From Dicaeum eximium (lineage: Eukaryota > Chordata > Aves > Passeriformes > Dicaeidae), in the NCBI GenBank assembly GCA_013396995.1, contig VWZP01002200.1:620001-684000 (forward strand): a stretch of 64,000 bases of DNA, written 5' to 3'. This document shows positions 1 through 13,135 of the stretch, piece after piece (within the stretch, counting starts at the first letter, position 1; each line of letters begins with the position of its first letter). The notes under the pieces are model-generated. The model saw only the letters and a program-made list of their open reading frames with translations, had not been told where the DNA came from and made no database searches. Position numbers and translations under genes: made by a program.

Positions 1-1994
1 TTCAGTTTGTTTCAGATACTTTAGGCCACAATTTCCATGCCCCCAGCTAATCCTGCTGAGTATAGCACAGATCTGAGCTGGGACTGTCATGCTCCAAATC
101 TAATTTTTGTGGTGCAGAAGTGGTTGAAAATTACTGAAATGGAGTTGAACTACTGGTGCAGGAGCAGTTGGGGCTTCCAAGAAACTTGAGCAATGGGGGG
201 AAAAGTAGGTTTATGACTCCACACATGCTCAGAGCCACTGGAGAACAATGATGACTTCCATACTGTAGGGAATTACTTTGCATCATGTAGGGATGGTAGT
301 AGCTTTTGTGCCTTTCCCAGTGAATACAGATGTTCTTCCTAGCTCCCCAAGTTTCCACTTCAAAAAAAGAAAGAAAAGTCTGTTCCTGTTGGAGACACAC
401 TCTCTCAAAGGAAATTGCCCTTGGCAGCTCTCTGCTTGCCCGCAGGAGGCACTTGGAGCAGAATTGGGCCCCTTGAACTCTGCCTTTGATTTTCACCTGG
501 CAAAGGAGCATGGCTGTTGAAAGCTGTGCTGCAGGGAAGGAGAAGGCAGCCTTAGGCAGCATTGGAGTCACTGGTGCTGTCAGATCAAAGAGGTCTGGGG
601 GGGTGAGTCATGCAAGCACTTCGCAATTTATTAAAATAGGAGTGCCAGAGTCTTTTGGAGCCACAGCCAGGGTGGGTTATAGCATATAAATCTGATACCA
701 GCATTTCTTGGTGTTCATTTTACCCCTTGCCCTGACTTAAAAAACTCAGATGTGTGGTCCAGCATGGTATTGGGAAGCACACTGAGCTCTGGAACACTCA
801 TAAAGTAGGGTTTTCTGTGCCAACGGAACCAAAGCCAGCAACTGAGAGAGAGTTATGCCAGACTGGTGTCCACTGTGCCTCCTGCCCACCACCAGGGATA
901 TTGCTCTCTGCTCTTCTCAGAATGGAAGGGTACACATCCAGTCTGTCCTGCTAGTGCATTAGCAGAGGGGAGGAGCTGCCATCCCAGAGGAAGATGTTGA
1001 TGCGTGCCCATGGCCTGAGCAGCATCGGAGAGGCACGCGCAAGTTAGGTGAACAACTCCTGCTAAAAAGAAATTAAGTTCAAGAGCCTGACTCTCCCAGG
1101 TTTCTAGTGCAGTTCAGACCCTGTAGGTGAAGGCTGTAATTTCCAACTCTGCAAATGCCATGGGATTTTCTTTTTATGTTTGTTTGGGGATTTTGTGCTT
1201 ATTTATTGGTGGTGACTGTCAAAGTTTGTTGGTTTTTACTGTTTGGGTGGTTTTCTTTCAGTGTGGGTTTTACCTTTGTTTTGAGAGCTTACTGCAAGCT
1301 AGTTTAAAGCCCAGACATGGTGCCTGAAGCTGTGTTAGGATATGGCTTGGCAGGGTACCAAGTCCTTCTGGGGCAGATGAGAAGTTTAACACCGATCAAG
1401 AGCAGCTCAGCTTCTGTTTCCCACTGCAAACCCCAGAGCCACAGTTGAGGGCATTGCAGCACCTCTGCTGGCATTCACAACTACCACCCCAAAGGTGGAA
1501 TATCCGAGCCTTCTCTGTGTGCTTCTGTCACCCTCACCTTCCCCATGCATCTTTTCTTAGGATTTTGTCCTGGTACTGCTCTATTTGTGCTGAAGTGATG
1601 AGAAGAGCCCCATGTGCTGCACCAGCTCAGCAGCAGGGGTAGAAGATTTTGGCAGGGGCAGTAAAGAGTAGGTAGCAACACTGGTGCTTTAAACCAGTCC
1701 AGTTATATCTGGAAGGCAGCAGCTCATCATGAATTAAATGAGAGAGACTTGAGTCATGACTGGTAGGAAAATATTGCAGGGCGATTTTTAAATGTTTTCA
1801 TTATTTATTGCCACAGGAGTTAATAATATTCATAGGATTCCTTCAACAAGAAATGCAGTTAATTTTAGAGAATACATCAATGTCTGTTTTCGGGTCTGCA
1901 CCTGCTAAGTCCCCTTGCCACTCAGTATAGCTGTAAAATCACATTTTCTTAATTTAAAGTGAATGTTTTTCAGTTCCAAACTGCATGACTCTCC

Positions 1995-2015
1995 CCACCA
2001 CCACCACCACCACCA
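1995..2015. repeat. (CCA)7 microsatellite
   Basis: Seven uninterrupted CCA units lie in the intron upstream of the FN3-1 exon. It is a simple repeat with no coding context. Confidence 0.9.
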
Positions 2016-3348
2016 GCATCACTAAAGAAAACTAGCTGCTATATCACTGTCACTTGCTCAGTTAATACAGGGTGAGGGAGGAATACATGTTCGTTTAATT
2101 TTTCTAGCTTCTTAAGTATGTTTTATAAGTAATGATTGGTAATTTTGAAACTAATAGTGCTGTGATGCAATCTGAAATAATTAGTGCTCTCAGACAAAAA
2201 AGAAAAAATTTTGGTTCTGATGGACATTTGAGAATTCTCTTAATATTATGATGTATCTTCCAGGAAGTAATTGCATTTTATTTCTTCTGAATTAAGTAAT
2301 CCTAGCTTCAGTTCCTTGCACAACATCTCTTTAAAGCTAAAACAGTTGCACCCTTTTCTTTTCTCCTCATGTCTCTAACAAGTAGCCTTATTGTTGCTCG
2401 GGGCATGTTGGGGAAATATTTGTGATATTAAGATACGTGGGACAAATGGAAGACTTTATTGTATTTACTGTAATAGTCTACTTGCAAAAAGTTTACAGTT
2501 AACTTCTGGTGTTTACATACATATATTTCTGTCTTGAGGGTAATTTGTCTCCTAGGTTATATTTTTAAAATATGTGCATCAGTAAACAACAGGTTTGCTG
2601 TCCATCAAGGAAAATACCAATATCTTTGTTTTCAGAAAGTATTTGCCTCTCGTCAGAAAACTGTGGTGCAAAAGGGGTGAATCTTAGATATAAAGTAGCA
2701 AATTCATAATTATATATAATCAATTATATATTATCAATTTTAAAGTACTCTATCTTTGTAAAAGTCAGTAGACTAACATCTGTGCCCTTGACAACAAGAG
2801 TTTGGAAATTAAAGCAGAACACCTTAGCAGATCTAGGGCCCCTCTATTCTGAAGGTAAAACACCTTTTTGTTCTATGAGCTGGGGTTTGGCTACATTTTA
2901 TTCAGGTACAGTTTCAGGATTGTACTAAAGACCTTTCTCTGAGGCCCTGTGAGAACACTAATTTTATAGGTTACAAAAGCCAGTTTTAAAGCATTTCCAC
3001 TGAAGCTGGTGTTTTTAAGCCTTCAAGAAGAGTAGCTGACTTTTCTGTACAAAGCAAGTAAAAACCTCTGGTGACTTTACAAAAGTAATAATTTATCCCC
3101 CGTTAAAGACACATTGTCCAGTAAGTGTTTCTTGTGCCTGAGTTCTTTATTTTTTCCTAGTGTACTGGCATCAGCAAAAGAGCATTCATCCAGTGGAAGA
3201 AAAAATAGGGCAATTTAACCAGTAAAAAACATATAAAAATCCTCAAGTGCAATACATATAACTCCATACAGCTCCAGTGATGAATTCCATAGTTTCCATT
3301 ATATCAGTACAAGTATGACACTGCAAAAAATAGTCCTGACTTGGTTGC

Positions 3349-3379
3349 CATTGTATGACACATTGTATGTCATTGTATG
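3349..3379. repeat. Short three-copy CATTGTATG repeat
   Basis: The 9-mer CATTGTATG occurs at 3349, 3361 and 3371 with spacers of 3 and 1 bp. It looks like a small local duplication in intronic sequence, and no function is suggested. Confidence 0.6.
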
Positions 3380-5048
3380 TTGGTGTCATTATCTAAATAG
3401 TGCTGGATCCCTGGGGTGCAGCTTGGGAGTGGATTGCTCCCTGTTCATAGGGATCTAAAGGGATCACAGAACAAAACAAAGATCATCTGGCATTTCCTAA
3501 GCTAACTTAGCTTTTTTCTTCAACTGCTTTTCCTCTGAAAAACAAACAAAAAATACATCAAGGTTATTTATTTCCTCTGGCAGTGAGTTTCTCATTGAAT
3601 CAGAACAGCTTGAGTTGAAATCATGACAGTGTTTCAGTTTATCAGTGTTACAAATTTTATAGACTGAGAGAGGGAAATGGGAAAAGGAAATGGAGGAGAA
3701 TGCTTCTGGTTTATAAGGTGATTTCATTTTTGCGACACTGCCTGTTTTAAATAACGAATCAAGTTCAGTTATCACAACAAAATGAGAAGATGACAGCCGA
3801 AGTCAGTGAAGATTCGTATGGATGTCTAGCTAGTGAAGCTACTTGTTGGACTCTTTTCAAGGAGCTGCTCATAGGTTTTGACAACTTCATTCAAACTGAA
3901 GAGGAGTGTGTTTTGTTGCCTTCCCTCACAAAAATCCCAGCCTTTGCTGTATAGTTTCTGGTGGTGCTGTGACTAAAATCCATCCTGGCTTACTTTGATA
4001 AATTTCCTCTTTCTTCCTCATTCATTAGCATTCCCTGAGTACTTAACATGAGGATATCTTGCGTGAGCCTCCTGCTTGTCCTTTCACATTGTCTTCAGGG
4101 TGTATCTGCAGCTTGCCCTTCATCTGCAACACAAACCTGTCAAAACCAAAAACTTTGCAGCACCTTCTGCGAGGAAGCAAATCTTGGAGGTGCCTCCAGG
4201 TGGGCTTTGCTTGCCCGGCCGTGGCCTCTCCCACCAGGATGAAGAGCAGCAGCCCACTTTTTGCAGGTGCTCTGGTACCTCTGCAGCAGCTGTTCCTCCT
4301 TGGATAGCCTCACCAGTGCCATGCTGGCATCCTGAACAGGGAGGCTTGGCAGAGTAAGCGAGCGTGGCGCGGGCAACCAGCCGTGCCAGCCTGGCGGGTC
4401 CAGGAGGGCTGCCATGGCCTGGCTGGATGCAGCCGTGTTTCCAGTGGCCCCTCTACATCACCATCTGCTTTGGGCTACACTGAGCATCTCACTTAAGTGT
4501 GATTTGGATACCTAAGCTTTGGTTTCATTGCTGCCAAATGGCTGATGGGAAGAGGCTGCATACAGAGGAAAGATTTGGCATCTGAGCTGAGTACCTGGGT
4601 GGTGTGAAAACCCCAGTGTATATCTTTTTTTTAGGACCTAGGGGTAGTGATACAGGGGCAGCAGGGTTAGGAGGAGGAATCTTGTCCCTGGTGAAGCCAG
4701 CAGTGACTTGGACAGGGGAAAGACTTGCGAATCCCTTCGCAGGAAAAGCAAGGAGAGCACCAGAGATAATGCTTAGGTTGCAGTGCTCCTTCTCTTGGGT
4801 TTGAGCCAGCCCTGTGTCCTGTCCTCCCACACAGGTGACTGCATCCCAACACAGATCTCTTGAGCAAGGTGAGAGTGCTCAAAACAAATCCCTGTTTTCC
4901 CAGTTCCTCAGGTGTTGTTGCAAATGGTCCCCGTGTACTTTCTGTCACATGAGCAACCGGGCGTCTCTTTGCAGCCTAGAGAGTAGTAGCGAGCAGGATG
5001 ACTGATGATACTGTTTTTACCATGTGTTTTTCTCACTTTACAAACCAG

Positions 5049-5384
5049 GACCCCCCTCTGCTCCTCGGAGTGCCATCTCAAATGTTAACGAGACTAGTGT
5101 CTTTCTGGAGTGGATTCCCCCTGCTGATACTGGTGGAAGGAAAGATGTGTCTTATTATATTGCATGCAAGAAGTGCAGCTCACCCTCGGGTCTGTGTGAG
5201 GCGTGTGGCAGTCATGTCAGGTACCTCCCCCAGCAAAGCGGCCTGAAAAACACCTCTGTCATGATGGTGGATCTGCTTGCTCACACAAACTATACCTTTG
5301 AAATTGAGGCAGTGAACGGAGTGTCCGACCAGAACCCCGGAGCCCGGCAGTTTGTGTCTGTAAATGTGACTACAAACCAGGCAG
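5049..5384 (+). CDS. EPHA5: EPHA5 exon: fibronectin type III domain 1
   Basis: This 336 bp exon encodes about 112 residues of the extracellular region. Its first two bases (GA) complete an Arg codon begun in the upstream exon, giving R-PPSAPRSAISNVNETS. It carries FN3 landmarks: the early Trp in FLEWIPPADTGGRKD, the Eph cysteine cluster CKKC...CEAC, and the LLAHTNYTFEIEAVNGVS block near the domain end. Four N-glycosylation sequons are visible (NET, NTS, NYT, NVT). It ends in phase 1 inside the Ala codon of TTNQA, followed by the strong donor GCAG|GTAAGT. In Eph receptors this domain is part of the rigid stalk between the ligand-binding head and the membrane. The sequence is clearly closer to EPHA5 than to the paralogues I can recall. 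The open frame runs on into the intron to a stop at 5537-5539, and that tail is not part of the normal protein. Confidence 0.96.
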
Positions 5385-8300
5385 GTAAGTGCATCTTCAA
5401 CCTGGGGGGATGTCTGGGGTGGGAGCCTGAGCCAGTCAGACCTGGTGCAGACCTCCCTTTGGAATGGGTGGAAGTCTCCAGGATGGAGGGCTGGACTATG
5501 GCTTCTTCAAATATGGGGGGTGGGAGGTGGGCAGTGTAGGTTATAACTCATAGGTTATAACTACTACAGCCTTCAGTATGTTTCCTTTCAGCAGGACACA
5601 TTTTTAGGATTTGTGGCTTTTTCCTTTTACACTTTTACACTTTTTGGAAATACCTCCACTTCTTTGCATGTTGGTGTATCTGTCCATTAAACCAGGGAAA
5701 AAAAGGCTATCTTTCCTGTTGGGAAAGGGAAATTTCTAAGAGTCTGTTTTGATTAAAAATGGCTAAAACATCTGAACTCTACAAACAGCTAGCCTAAGAA
5801 AATTGTTTTTAGTGACTTTGGGAAGTTTAATCCCTCTTCTGCACTAATGCTAAAGTAACTGGGCTTGGGCTGATGAGGTATGGCACATTGTCACTGCTTC
5901 TCCAACAAGGTAGGGCTAGGATTTCACTCATAGTGTGTTATTCCTGGGTTTGCACTGTACAGACAGAGATCATGTAGACTGGTTTATTCCTTTGTCCAGG
6001 GCTCTGATCTGTCTGCCCTTCCTTTGCCCAGAAGTTGAAATGACCTGTCACGTTGGACACAGGCGTGGATTTGCCATTGTCCCCTGTCACTTGGAGGTAT
6101 GATGGGAGGCAGGAACATGATTACATCTTCTTCCTTGTGCATCAACACACCAGGCACATCACACAAGTTCTGTAAAGCCCCAGAGACTGACCTATCCTTC
6201 TCTTGTCCCTCATGGTCTGTGTTTTAGGGTCTCTCCCTTTTCCTATCTGGCTTACTTACTGACATTTAATTCAGGGCTCCCCAGTGGCATTTATCCACTG
6301 TGAAGCCCTTCCAGGACTGTTAACAGGTGGCATTTGAGACTGAGAGGACTGTGCTGGCAGATCACTGGAGCCACCCCCTGCCTTCTCCAGACAAGGTTCA
6401 GCCAGGAAACCCGGTGGGCAATTCAGTGTGACAGCTGGATGTAGATTGGCAAATCCTCACTGTGGGACAGAAAAACACTGGCTGGAGCAGGGCTGCATCT
6501 GATTCCTGCTACCCAGGTGTGTGTGCACAGGCTTGGCAGCCAGCAGCATGGAAGTGCAGATGCCTGTCCTGGTAATTAAACTGGATTGTTGAAGTGTTGG
6601 ACAGATCATTCATATGTTTCTTGAGGAGAGGAAATAAATGCATGCTGGGAATGCTGCTGATAGACGTGGCATGGTGGAGGAATATTAGAGGACAGCAGTA
6701 TGACACCTGCTAAAGGCACCTGTTTAGTGCAGATCTGTGGGTGCCATGGTCCTCATGCTGTTTACTGTTTTCCTGTTGTGAAGGCTGCTGCCAGTAACTC
6801 TGCTGTTGGAAGAAGTATATTTTCCTGTTTGTGGGTTTGCATTGGTATTTCATTGCTGCCACTAGATTTTCCCTGATGTATGGTGTTAAATCCACATAAA
6901 TCTCAGTAAATGTAGTTGTGCACGAGGAGATGATACCTCGCTGATCAGTGCAGACCGTGAGGAGAAGGTCCTGGTTTGTGACTTATGTCCCAAACTCTCC
7001 ATAGCTGCAGCAGAATTTATCCACATAGCTGCATCTCTTATTCAGGCTAAGAGTAGCCCCCATGCAGAGTTATCACTTGCAGCTTTGTATTGGAAGGTCT
7101 CTTAGAGGAAATGGGAAACCTGTGACAAATGTGTCTCGTGCTAAGGACAAGTGGGTAAGTGTAGCTTCTGGTTAAGGCTCCCTGTTTATGTTAGTGGAGC
7201 CACAACCACAGGAGATACTAGTGGATCAAGCCATGGGTGTTTAGTACACTGTGTGGTGTTGAAAGTGCATCTGTATGCTCTCATGGCTGATTCAACAGGA
7301 GGTTCAGTCAGACTGCTCTGTAAAGGAAGCAGTGGTGACTGTGTTTCCTTGTCTCTCTGGCTGGTCCCACCATGCACTGGTGAGGTGAGCCAGGCCTGTC
7401 TGCTGGAGCTGTAGCATCGAATGGGCTTCCCAGGAATGTGCTCTTCCAGCACTCCCCTGGGCCATCATTGTTTGCCCATGCCAGAAATAAAGCAGATGGA
7501 AAGAGGGACTTTGCAAATCAGACCAACTGCCAAGCATGGAAAGCGAGTATCTGGTTTTTTAAAGTGCCTCCAAAAAACGTCCTTTGAGGCAAGTGATGGA
7601 GTGCTCCATGCCCAGTGATTCTGGATGTAAAGACTCACTTCAGCAGTCCTATCTCAAGTAAGAGTAGGCGGGGCACATGTGGCTTCAGGGAGTCTCAGGC
7701 CACCTACCTTCCCTCTGGAATTACCTCCAAGAGGTGCAGCTCTTGTATCTCATCTTTTCCTTTGCACAGTTTTTCTGAAGTTGATTATATTTTCACAGAG
7801 GGTGGTTAATGAAGTTGAATCAGTGACACAAGGCCAACTGCAGCAGTAGGAGAAATCCTGCTACAAGATCTGTTGGCTGCAGGAAATTGAAAAATTGCAT
7901 GCCATGGGATAGGTCTGGCTGCTGGAGTCTTGCTGGCACATACTCAGCAACCCAGCACTGCAGAGAAATGCCAGGGTCTGTTTTACTGGTTTGGCTTTTT
8001 GTCCGTCCCAGGAAGACCATGCTCATTTCAGAACTGCAAAGAATGTGCAGGCAGTGAGTCCTCATGTCCACCACCTCTTCTGGGCATGGCAGCTTTTGGC
8101 AGCAGCAACTGCCTCTGAGTTAGACTCTCAAAGGGATTACTTCTTGAAAAAAAAAAGTGGTTGTCTCCAAAATAGTTTGTCCCCCTTCCTCTCTCCTCTA
8201 TTTAAATAATGAGTAAGGGAATTGGTGCTCACAATCCATCTGGCATTTTCAGACTGATGTAATTTTCCTCCAAACTTCTGAAATCAGGTTTGGAAATACA

Positions 8301-8560
8301 GAAAGGAAACAGTAAACTTGTGTGCAAAAGAAGAGGCTGATTGCTAATCTCCACTGGTGACCCCAGCATTCTGTTCCCCCCATCCTTGGAGACCTGGCAG
8401 TACTTGGGGTTCAGTAAGTGGCAATGATAGGACTGAGTTAGCCATCCTTCCCTTGCTCATGGTTTTGCTCAAGTTTTCATATTATTTAAGCAGTTTCCAG
8501 AGAGCAGTCTGTGCATGCTGCTAATATTGAAGTTTGCTTTTCAAGTGACAACTGCATGAC

Positions 8561-8578
8561 TTTTTTTTTTTTTTTTTT
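8561..8578. repeat. Poly-T tract (18 T)
   Basis: A homopolymer run in the large intron, followed directly by CTCTCAG, so it resembles a splice acceptor. See the rejected items for why no exon is called after it. Confidence 0.85.
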
Positions 8579-11500
8579 CTCTCAGTGCTTTCCCCAAGCT
8601 GGATGATTTAGGTATGCTGTCACTTTGGACAGAGATGTGCATCTCCCTTGAGGTCTTCCATCTTATCTGCCCTGTGTACAGAAAGCCCCTACCATGATGT
8701 CTTGGTCAGAGGCGTCTCCTAATGGCTCCATAGGGAGCAAGCAGCTTTGATTCATGGTTGCCCACACGCCCGTTGGATCATCGCAGGAGCACACTGGGAA
8801 GATGCAATGTTTAAAACCTTTCTAGGCTTAAAACCTGACAGGAGTATTCACTTTAGGCCAGCCTAAACAGCCGAGCAATTTTCTTTGCTTTTGATGTCAG
8901 CAAGTCCCACGCTGGGCATGGCTTCAGGCACAGAGCTGGCCTGGAGGTGGGGGGTAGGAGAGTAGGGCAGTCCTCCTGCTGGCACCCCACATACCACAGG
9001 CTCCTTTGCACTTAGAGACCTTCTCTGTGTGTGTTTTTAGATAAACCCCCTGCCTGTTTTCTCTTTGAAAGCTCAGAAGCCAGTGTTCAGTCCCCTTCTG
9101 TGACCTGTATGGTATTTTTGAGCCTTCTGGGCAAGGAGGAGAAGAAAGGTACAGATGTGCTTGCTAACAGAGGAGGACTTAATGTGTCTAATGCCCCAAG
9201 GAGTCTGCATGCCTGAGGCCAAACCAGAGATAGAAGCTGCATCCTGTGGAGCAGCAACCTTTAAGCAAAGGTGTTGGAGGACAGAACCTGGCAACCTGTA
9301 GTGCTGCCTGGGAGGCCTGGCTAGGTTCTTACTTACTTCTTATTTGATCCACTGGGCTGCATCACCTTCCCAGCAGTGGTCACTAGTGGATACCATAGAA
9401 GGGCTAAGAGCAGGAAGCAGACACGTCCCAGTGCCTCCCTGGAGCACTCTCCAACCTCCAGGGGACACCTCTTTGTGCTTTATAGCCCTTGATGGATTTT
9501 TTTCGCATTAATTTGTCTAATTATTTTATGGACTCTGAGAAAAGTCTAACGGCTGCAGGCAATCCTTTATAAATTTGGTATGTCTGGTAGTTTAAACTCT
9601 GCTTTAGATTCACACTGGCCAGTGTGAATAGAGAGGAGCTATTAGAGGCATAAATAGAGGTTTTAAGGTTTGCCATTGCCCCTCTCTGTGGAAAGCACTA
9701 CCATATAGAGATGCAGCACTGGCTTCCAGTGTATGAACCCAGATATTGCAGCATTTAACTTAGAACAGTGTTATCTTAAAAGCAAAGAATGTCTTCCATA
9801 CCAGGATGGGTGAATACAGGGTAGTTTAATATGTGCAGGTAAGCTGTACTGCCTTAAAGACCATAGTCTCTATTTAAAGCTGAGTGCACCCTGCACTGCC
9901 CCTTGCAGCAGGATCTTTCTGCTGGCTGTGAACACCCTTCATGTCCAGGGAGATGTGAAAATTAGTGTTGAGCTGCCAGTGAAGGTTCAGCCAGAAAGAG
10001 AATAATTTCATTTGTGAAGTTCCATGCATATGCTGGTAATCAGCTTCAAGAAGTATTTTGGTATATTTTTAAGCATGGTCTCATGCAATCTGAGCATGCA
10101 ATCGCAGGTTGTGAAAAGCAAATACACTGGCAAAGTAAAACCTGAAAGCCAGTGGTGTAAAAAAGGTTGGTTGTTTGAATTTTTTGGTTTTTAGTGATGG
10201 CTGCATGTGTACTGAATGCAAAATCTTCATCCAGTGTCCTATTCTGGAGTCATGAGTTCACTCCAGCCCAAATGGCTGGGTGTGTGCTACCAAATGAATT
10301 ATGGATCAGATTAATACTTTACAGTTTTATTTATAACTCCTCTATTGGTAATTGCTATTTTTCATAGTTGTTATAAGTCTTTTTGTTATACTTCACATAT
10401 TAGAAATACATGCTGGAATACTGAGACAAGTCTTCAGAATATGAAAAAAAAATCCCCAAATTACAATATTACTTTTAGTTAGAGGTCATTTTTTTCTGGA
10501 AGTATGTGAGACAACCCCATGGATGATATATGAGGACATTAAAAGATGAAATAAAAACCATTTCCCTGCATCTACAAGCAGACCTTTCAATTTTTACATG
10601 AAATTAAAACATCTTATTTATAGATGAAAATAAAAGTAGTCAGACATAGTTGTGTCTACCCACCCTCCTCCTGAGAAAGGGAAAAAGAAAGATGCTGAAG
10701 ATCTCATTATGAGATTCAACTGATGACAACCATTGTGTGTTGTGCAGAAGGGTGCAGGTTTTACCATCTCCCAGTGGCAGTGAGACAAACATCTTCATGG
10801 TGAAGCAACTAGTGTTCTTCTCAAGTGAGCTACTTGTCAGGCATGAGGTACAAACAGCAAATGCTGGGTTAAACCTGGGGAAAATGAATCCATGGACTGC
10901 ACCCACATGCAGATGGGTGTGAGGGAGAAAGAACTGCCCAAATATTTGGCTTTTTGGCTTGAGATGCTGCAACCAGCCGGATTGACACCGCTCCAACATC
11001 CCGAGCCACCAGAATTCCCACCAGCAACATCACCTCAGGGTTGGGGTAAAATAGCAGATATTGGGCAATCTGAGTCCAGGTTTCTAGAGGTGTATGAGTA
11101 TCAAAAACTTCTTTTTCAAGAAAGCATGGAGCAGGCCATGCTGCAGTCTGGCCTGCAGTGCAGGTGTAGTAAGAGCTTCGGGAGGTCAGAGCTTTAAGAG
11201 ATTTGTGTTTTTGCAGGGCATTACTCATGTTACATTACAAGAGTGATAGAGCTGGTTTAAAATCTTATTTCCCATTTTGCTGGCATATTTTTAAAGGATT
11301 GCCAAGTAATCTTATACTAATCTAATTCTAATCCCCTTAAAACACAGTCTTCAAGGCCAAGGAGTTCTCTTTGTATTGTGCTGAGCACAGTACCTGGCAG
11401 AGAGCAAAAGTAAAGCTTCTGAAATGGTTTCACTGCCCAGATGACATCAATTTATGGATTTTTCCCCCCATGAATGTTGCTTTTGAATTTCACTGCTGAT

Positions 11501-12005
11501 AAGGTCCCATTCAGCTCTTTAATCTCAGTCTACAAGCTGGTAATTCCATTGTCTCGTATGTTATTTCTCTGATTTTAGCATTAAAAGTAGTTTTACATTT
11601 TTAACAGTCTGCATAAATGATACTTCTTGGAGTACTCTTAAGATATCAGGACTCCAAAATAGCCAAAAACGAATGTAAAAATACTTTCAGTGCTGTTAGA
11701 GAAATAGCAGTGGTCTTGCAGGCATTTAATAAACAACCCTCTTCTTCTGTGGCTGCAGTTTCTTTACCAAACGGAGTAAGCTTTTTATAGTAATCTCCCT
11801 CAAAAGTTAAATATAACAGTGGAGGAAACAGAGGAGTTTGAACATTTGCATTTCAGTAGTTGTGCATTGAGAGAGCTGTGCTACAGAAACACTGCTCAGG
11901 GTACAGCAGCTTCACAGGGCATTTCTCCTTTCCCATGCACCCATCATGCTGATAAAATGAATTTGTAGGAGTGTGAAGATGGAAGTACATACATGGCAGT
12001 GTGTG

Positions 12006-12092
12006 TGCCATGGTTTAGTTGAGGTTGCCATGGTTTTGTTGAGGTGTTGGGGCTGGTTGGACTCAATGATCTTGAAGGTCTCTTCCACTGTG
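12006..12092 (+). mobile_element. CR1 LINE 3'-end fragment
   Basis: The stretch reads ATGGTTTAGTTGAGG..., then GGTTGGACTCAATGATC, TTGAAGGTCTCTTCC. This is the conserved 3' end of CR1 retrotransposons, abundant in birds and other sauropsids. Only the terminal part is present, the usual result of 5' truncation, and the end is eroded into TG-rich sequence. The family name is from memory; a repeat-library search would fix subfamily and borders. Confidence 0.7.
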
Positions 12093-13116
12093 TGAGTCCG
12101 TGTGCATTTGTGTGTGTATGAACATGCTGAACAGAGCATTACCCACCCTTGTTTTATGTGGGTATGTGACAGCTTGGTAAAGCTCAGACACTTCAGCTGC
12201 CTTTCACTCTTCTTGTCCTTGTACCAAATTGCTGCCTAACTGGGGCCACCTTTGCAGAGGGTGGCTCTTTGTGCTTCAAGGCCACCTGGCAGTTCTCTGG
12301 TCCATTTTTCAATCTGTCTGTTTTCTTTTGCCATGAGCATGACCCTTCTTTAATAAGCAGTTTGTAATATTTATTTCTTTATATGGCCAGATTTCTTTTC
12401 CCCTAGGTTGCTGCTGTGCCTGGTGTCTGCACCCACACAGCAGGCTGGCTTCTGTATCCCAGGAAGGATTTTGCTGCATCAGAACTGAGCTCCAGCTCTC
12501 AATGTGCATGAATTACAGGTTCCCAGTTAGTATTTTACAATATCAGGCTGAAATGCTGTTTTCCCCTGGACTGTTTCTCACTGGAGAGGTGTTGTTTCAG
12601 TGATGCTTGGAACGTTTTTCCACACTTTCTGTTGTGGTTGCTATTACAATATATTTCGACAGCAATATGCTCATTCCTTGAAAGACTTCCAAAATGCTAT
12701 TTCTGGCACTTGTATTTCTTGCAAAGGGCTAATGTAATAGAAGTAGTAGGGATGGCTAGTACTTTTCCCCAGCTTACTGCCCTTTCTTTACCCACTGTGG
12801 AAGGGACATGGGGGCAGGGAAGGGAGAGCTCTATCTGAAGAGCTGAGAGTAGCACTAAGGTGACAGACAACCCAGCAATAACTGATATTTCTTCCACAGC
12901 AGCTGGGCCAAAGTTCAGCTACATGCAAATACTACAAAAAGCTCAGGAGTTGGAAGGTTTTTAATTAAAACACACTTCAGATGTGCTCTTTTGCCAGCCT
13001 GATGAAATACTTACTGCATCTCCTGGTCCTGGAGGAACAGTCCTGATCAAAAGCAAGTAACTAATGGGATTTCCAGCTAGATCAGTACAATAGAAATCAC
13101 CAGAAGGAAAGTGTTG

Positions 13117-13135
13117 TTATTTATTTATTTATTTT
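13117..13135. repeat. TTTA microsatellite
   Basis: About four TTTA units occur in tandem in the large intron. Nothing further is suggested. Confidence 0.75.

Larger units (their letters stand above)
1..5048 (+). other. EPHA5: Intron upstream of the FN3-1 exon (partial)
   Basis: This is non-coding sequence ending at the acceptor CTTTACAAACCAG at 5036-5048. I looked for the preceding cysteine-rich exon (CXXC and EGF-like peptides of Eph receptors) and did not find it, so that exon must lie upstream of the window. The stretch holds a short CCA repeat near 2000 and a three-copy CATTGTATG motif at 3349-3379. The open frames near 4050-4400 have no recognisable protein content. No gene is seen. Confidence 0.85.

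Noticed and set aside
4048..4242. Open frame beginning with a signal-peptide-like stretch (MRISCVSLLLVLSHC)
   Set aside because: Tempting as a secreted exon, but it does not match the Eph cysteine-rich exon expected upstream, has no fitting splice phase, and all three frames are open here, so chance is likely.
8561..8611. Poly-T tract plus CTCTCAG, then a GT donor 26 bp later, resembling a micro-exon
   Set aside because: A 26 bp exon would shift the EPHA5 frame and the sequence has no coding signal. Most likely a poly-T tract that mimics an acceptor.
10869..11228. Overlapping open frames of 101 and 119 codons on opposite strands
   Set aside because: No recognisable protein family on either strand and no supporting splice or promoter features.
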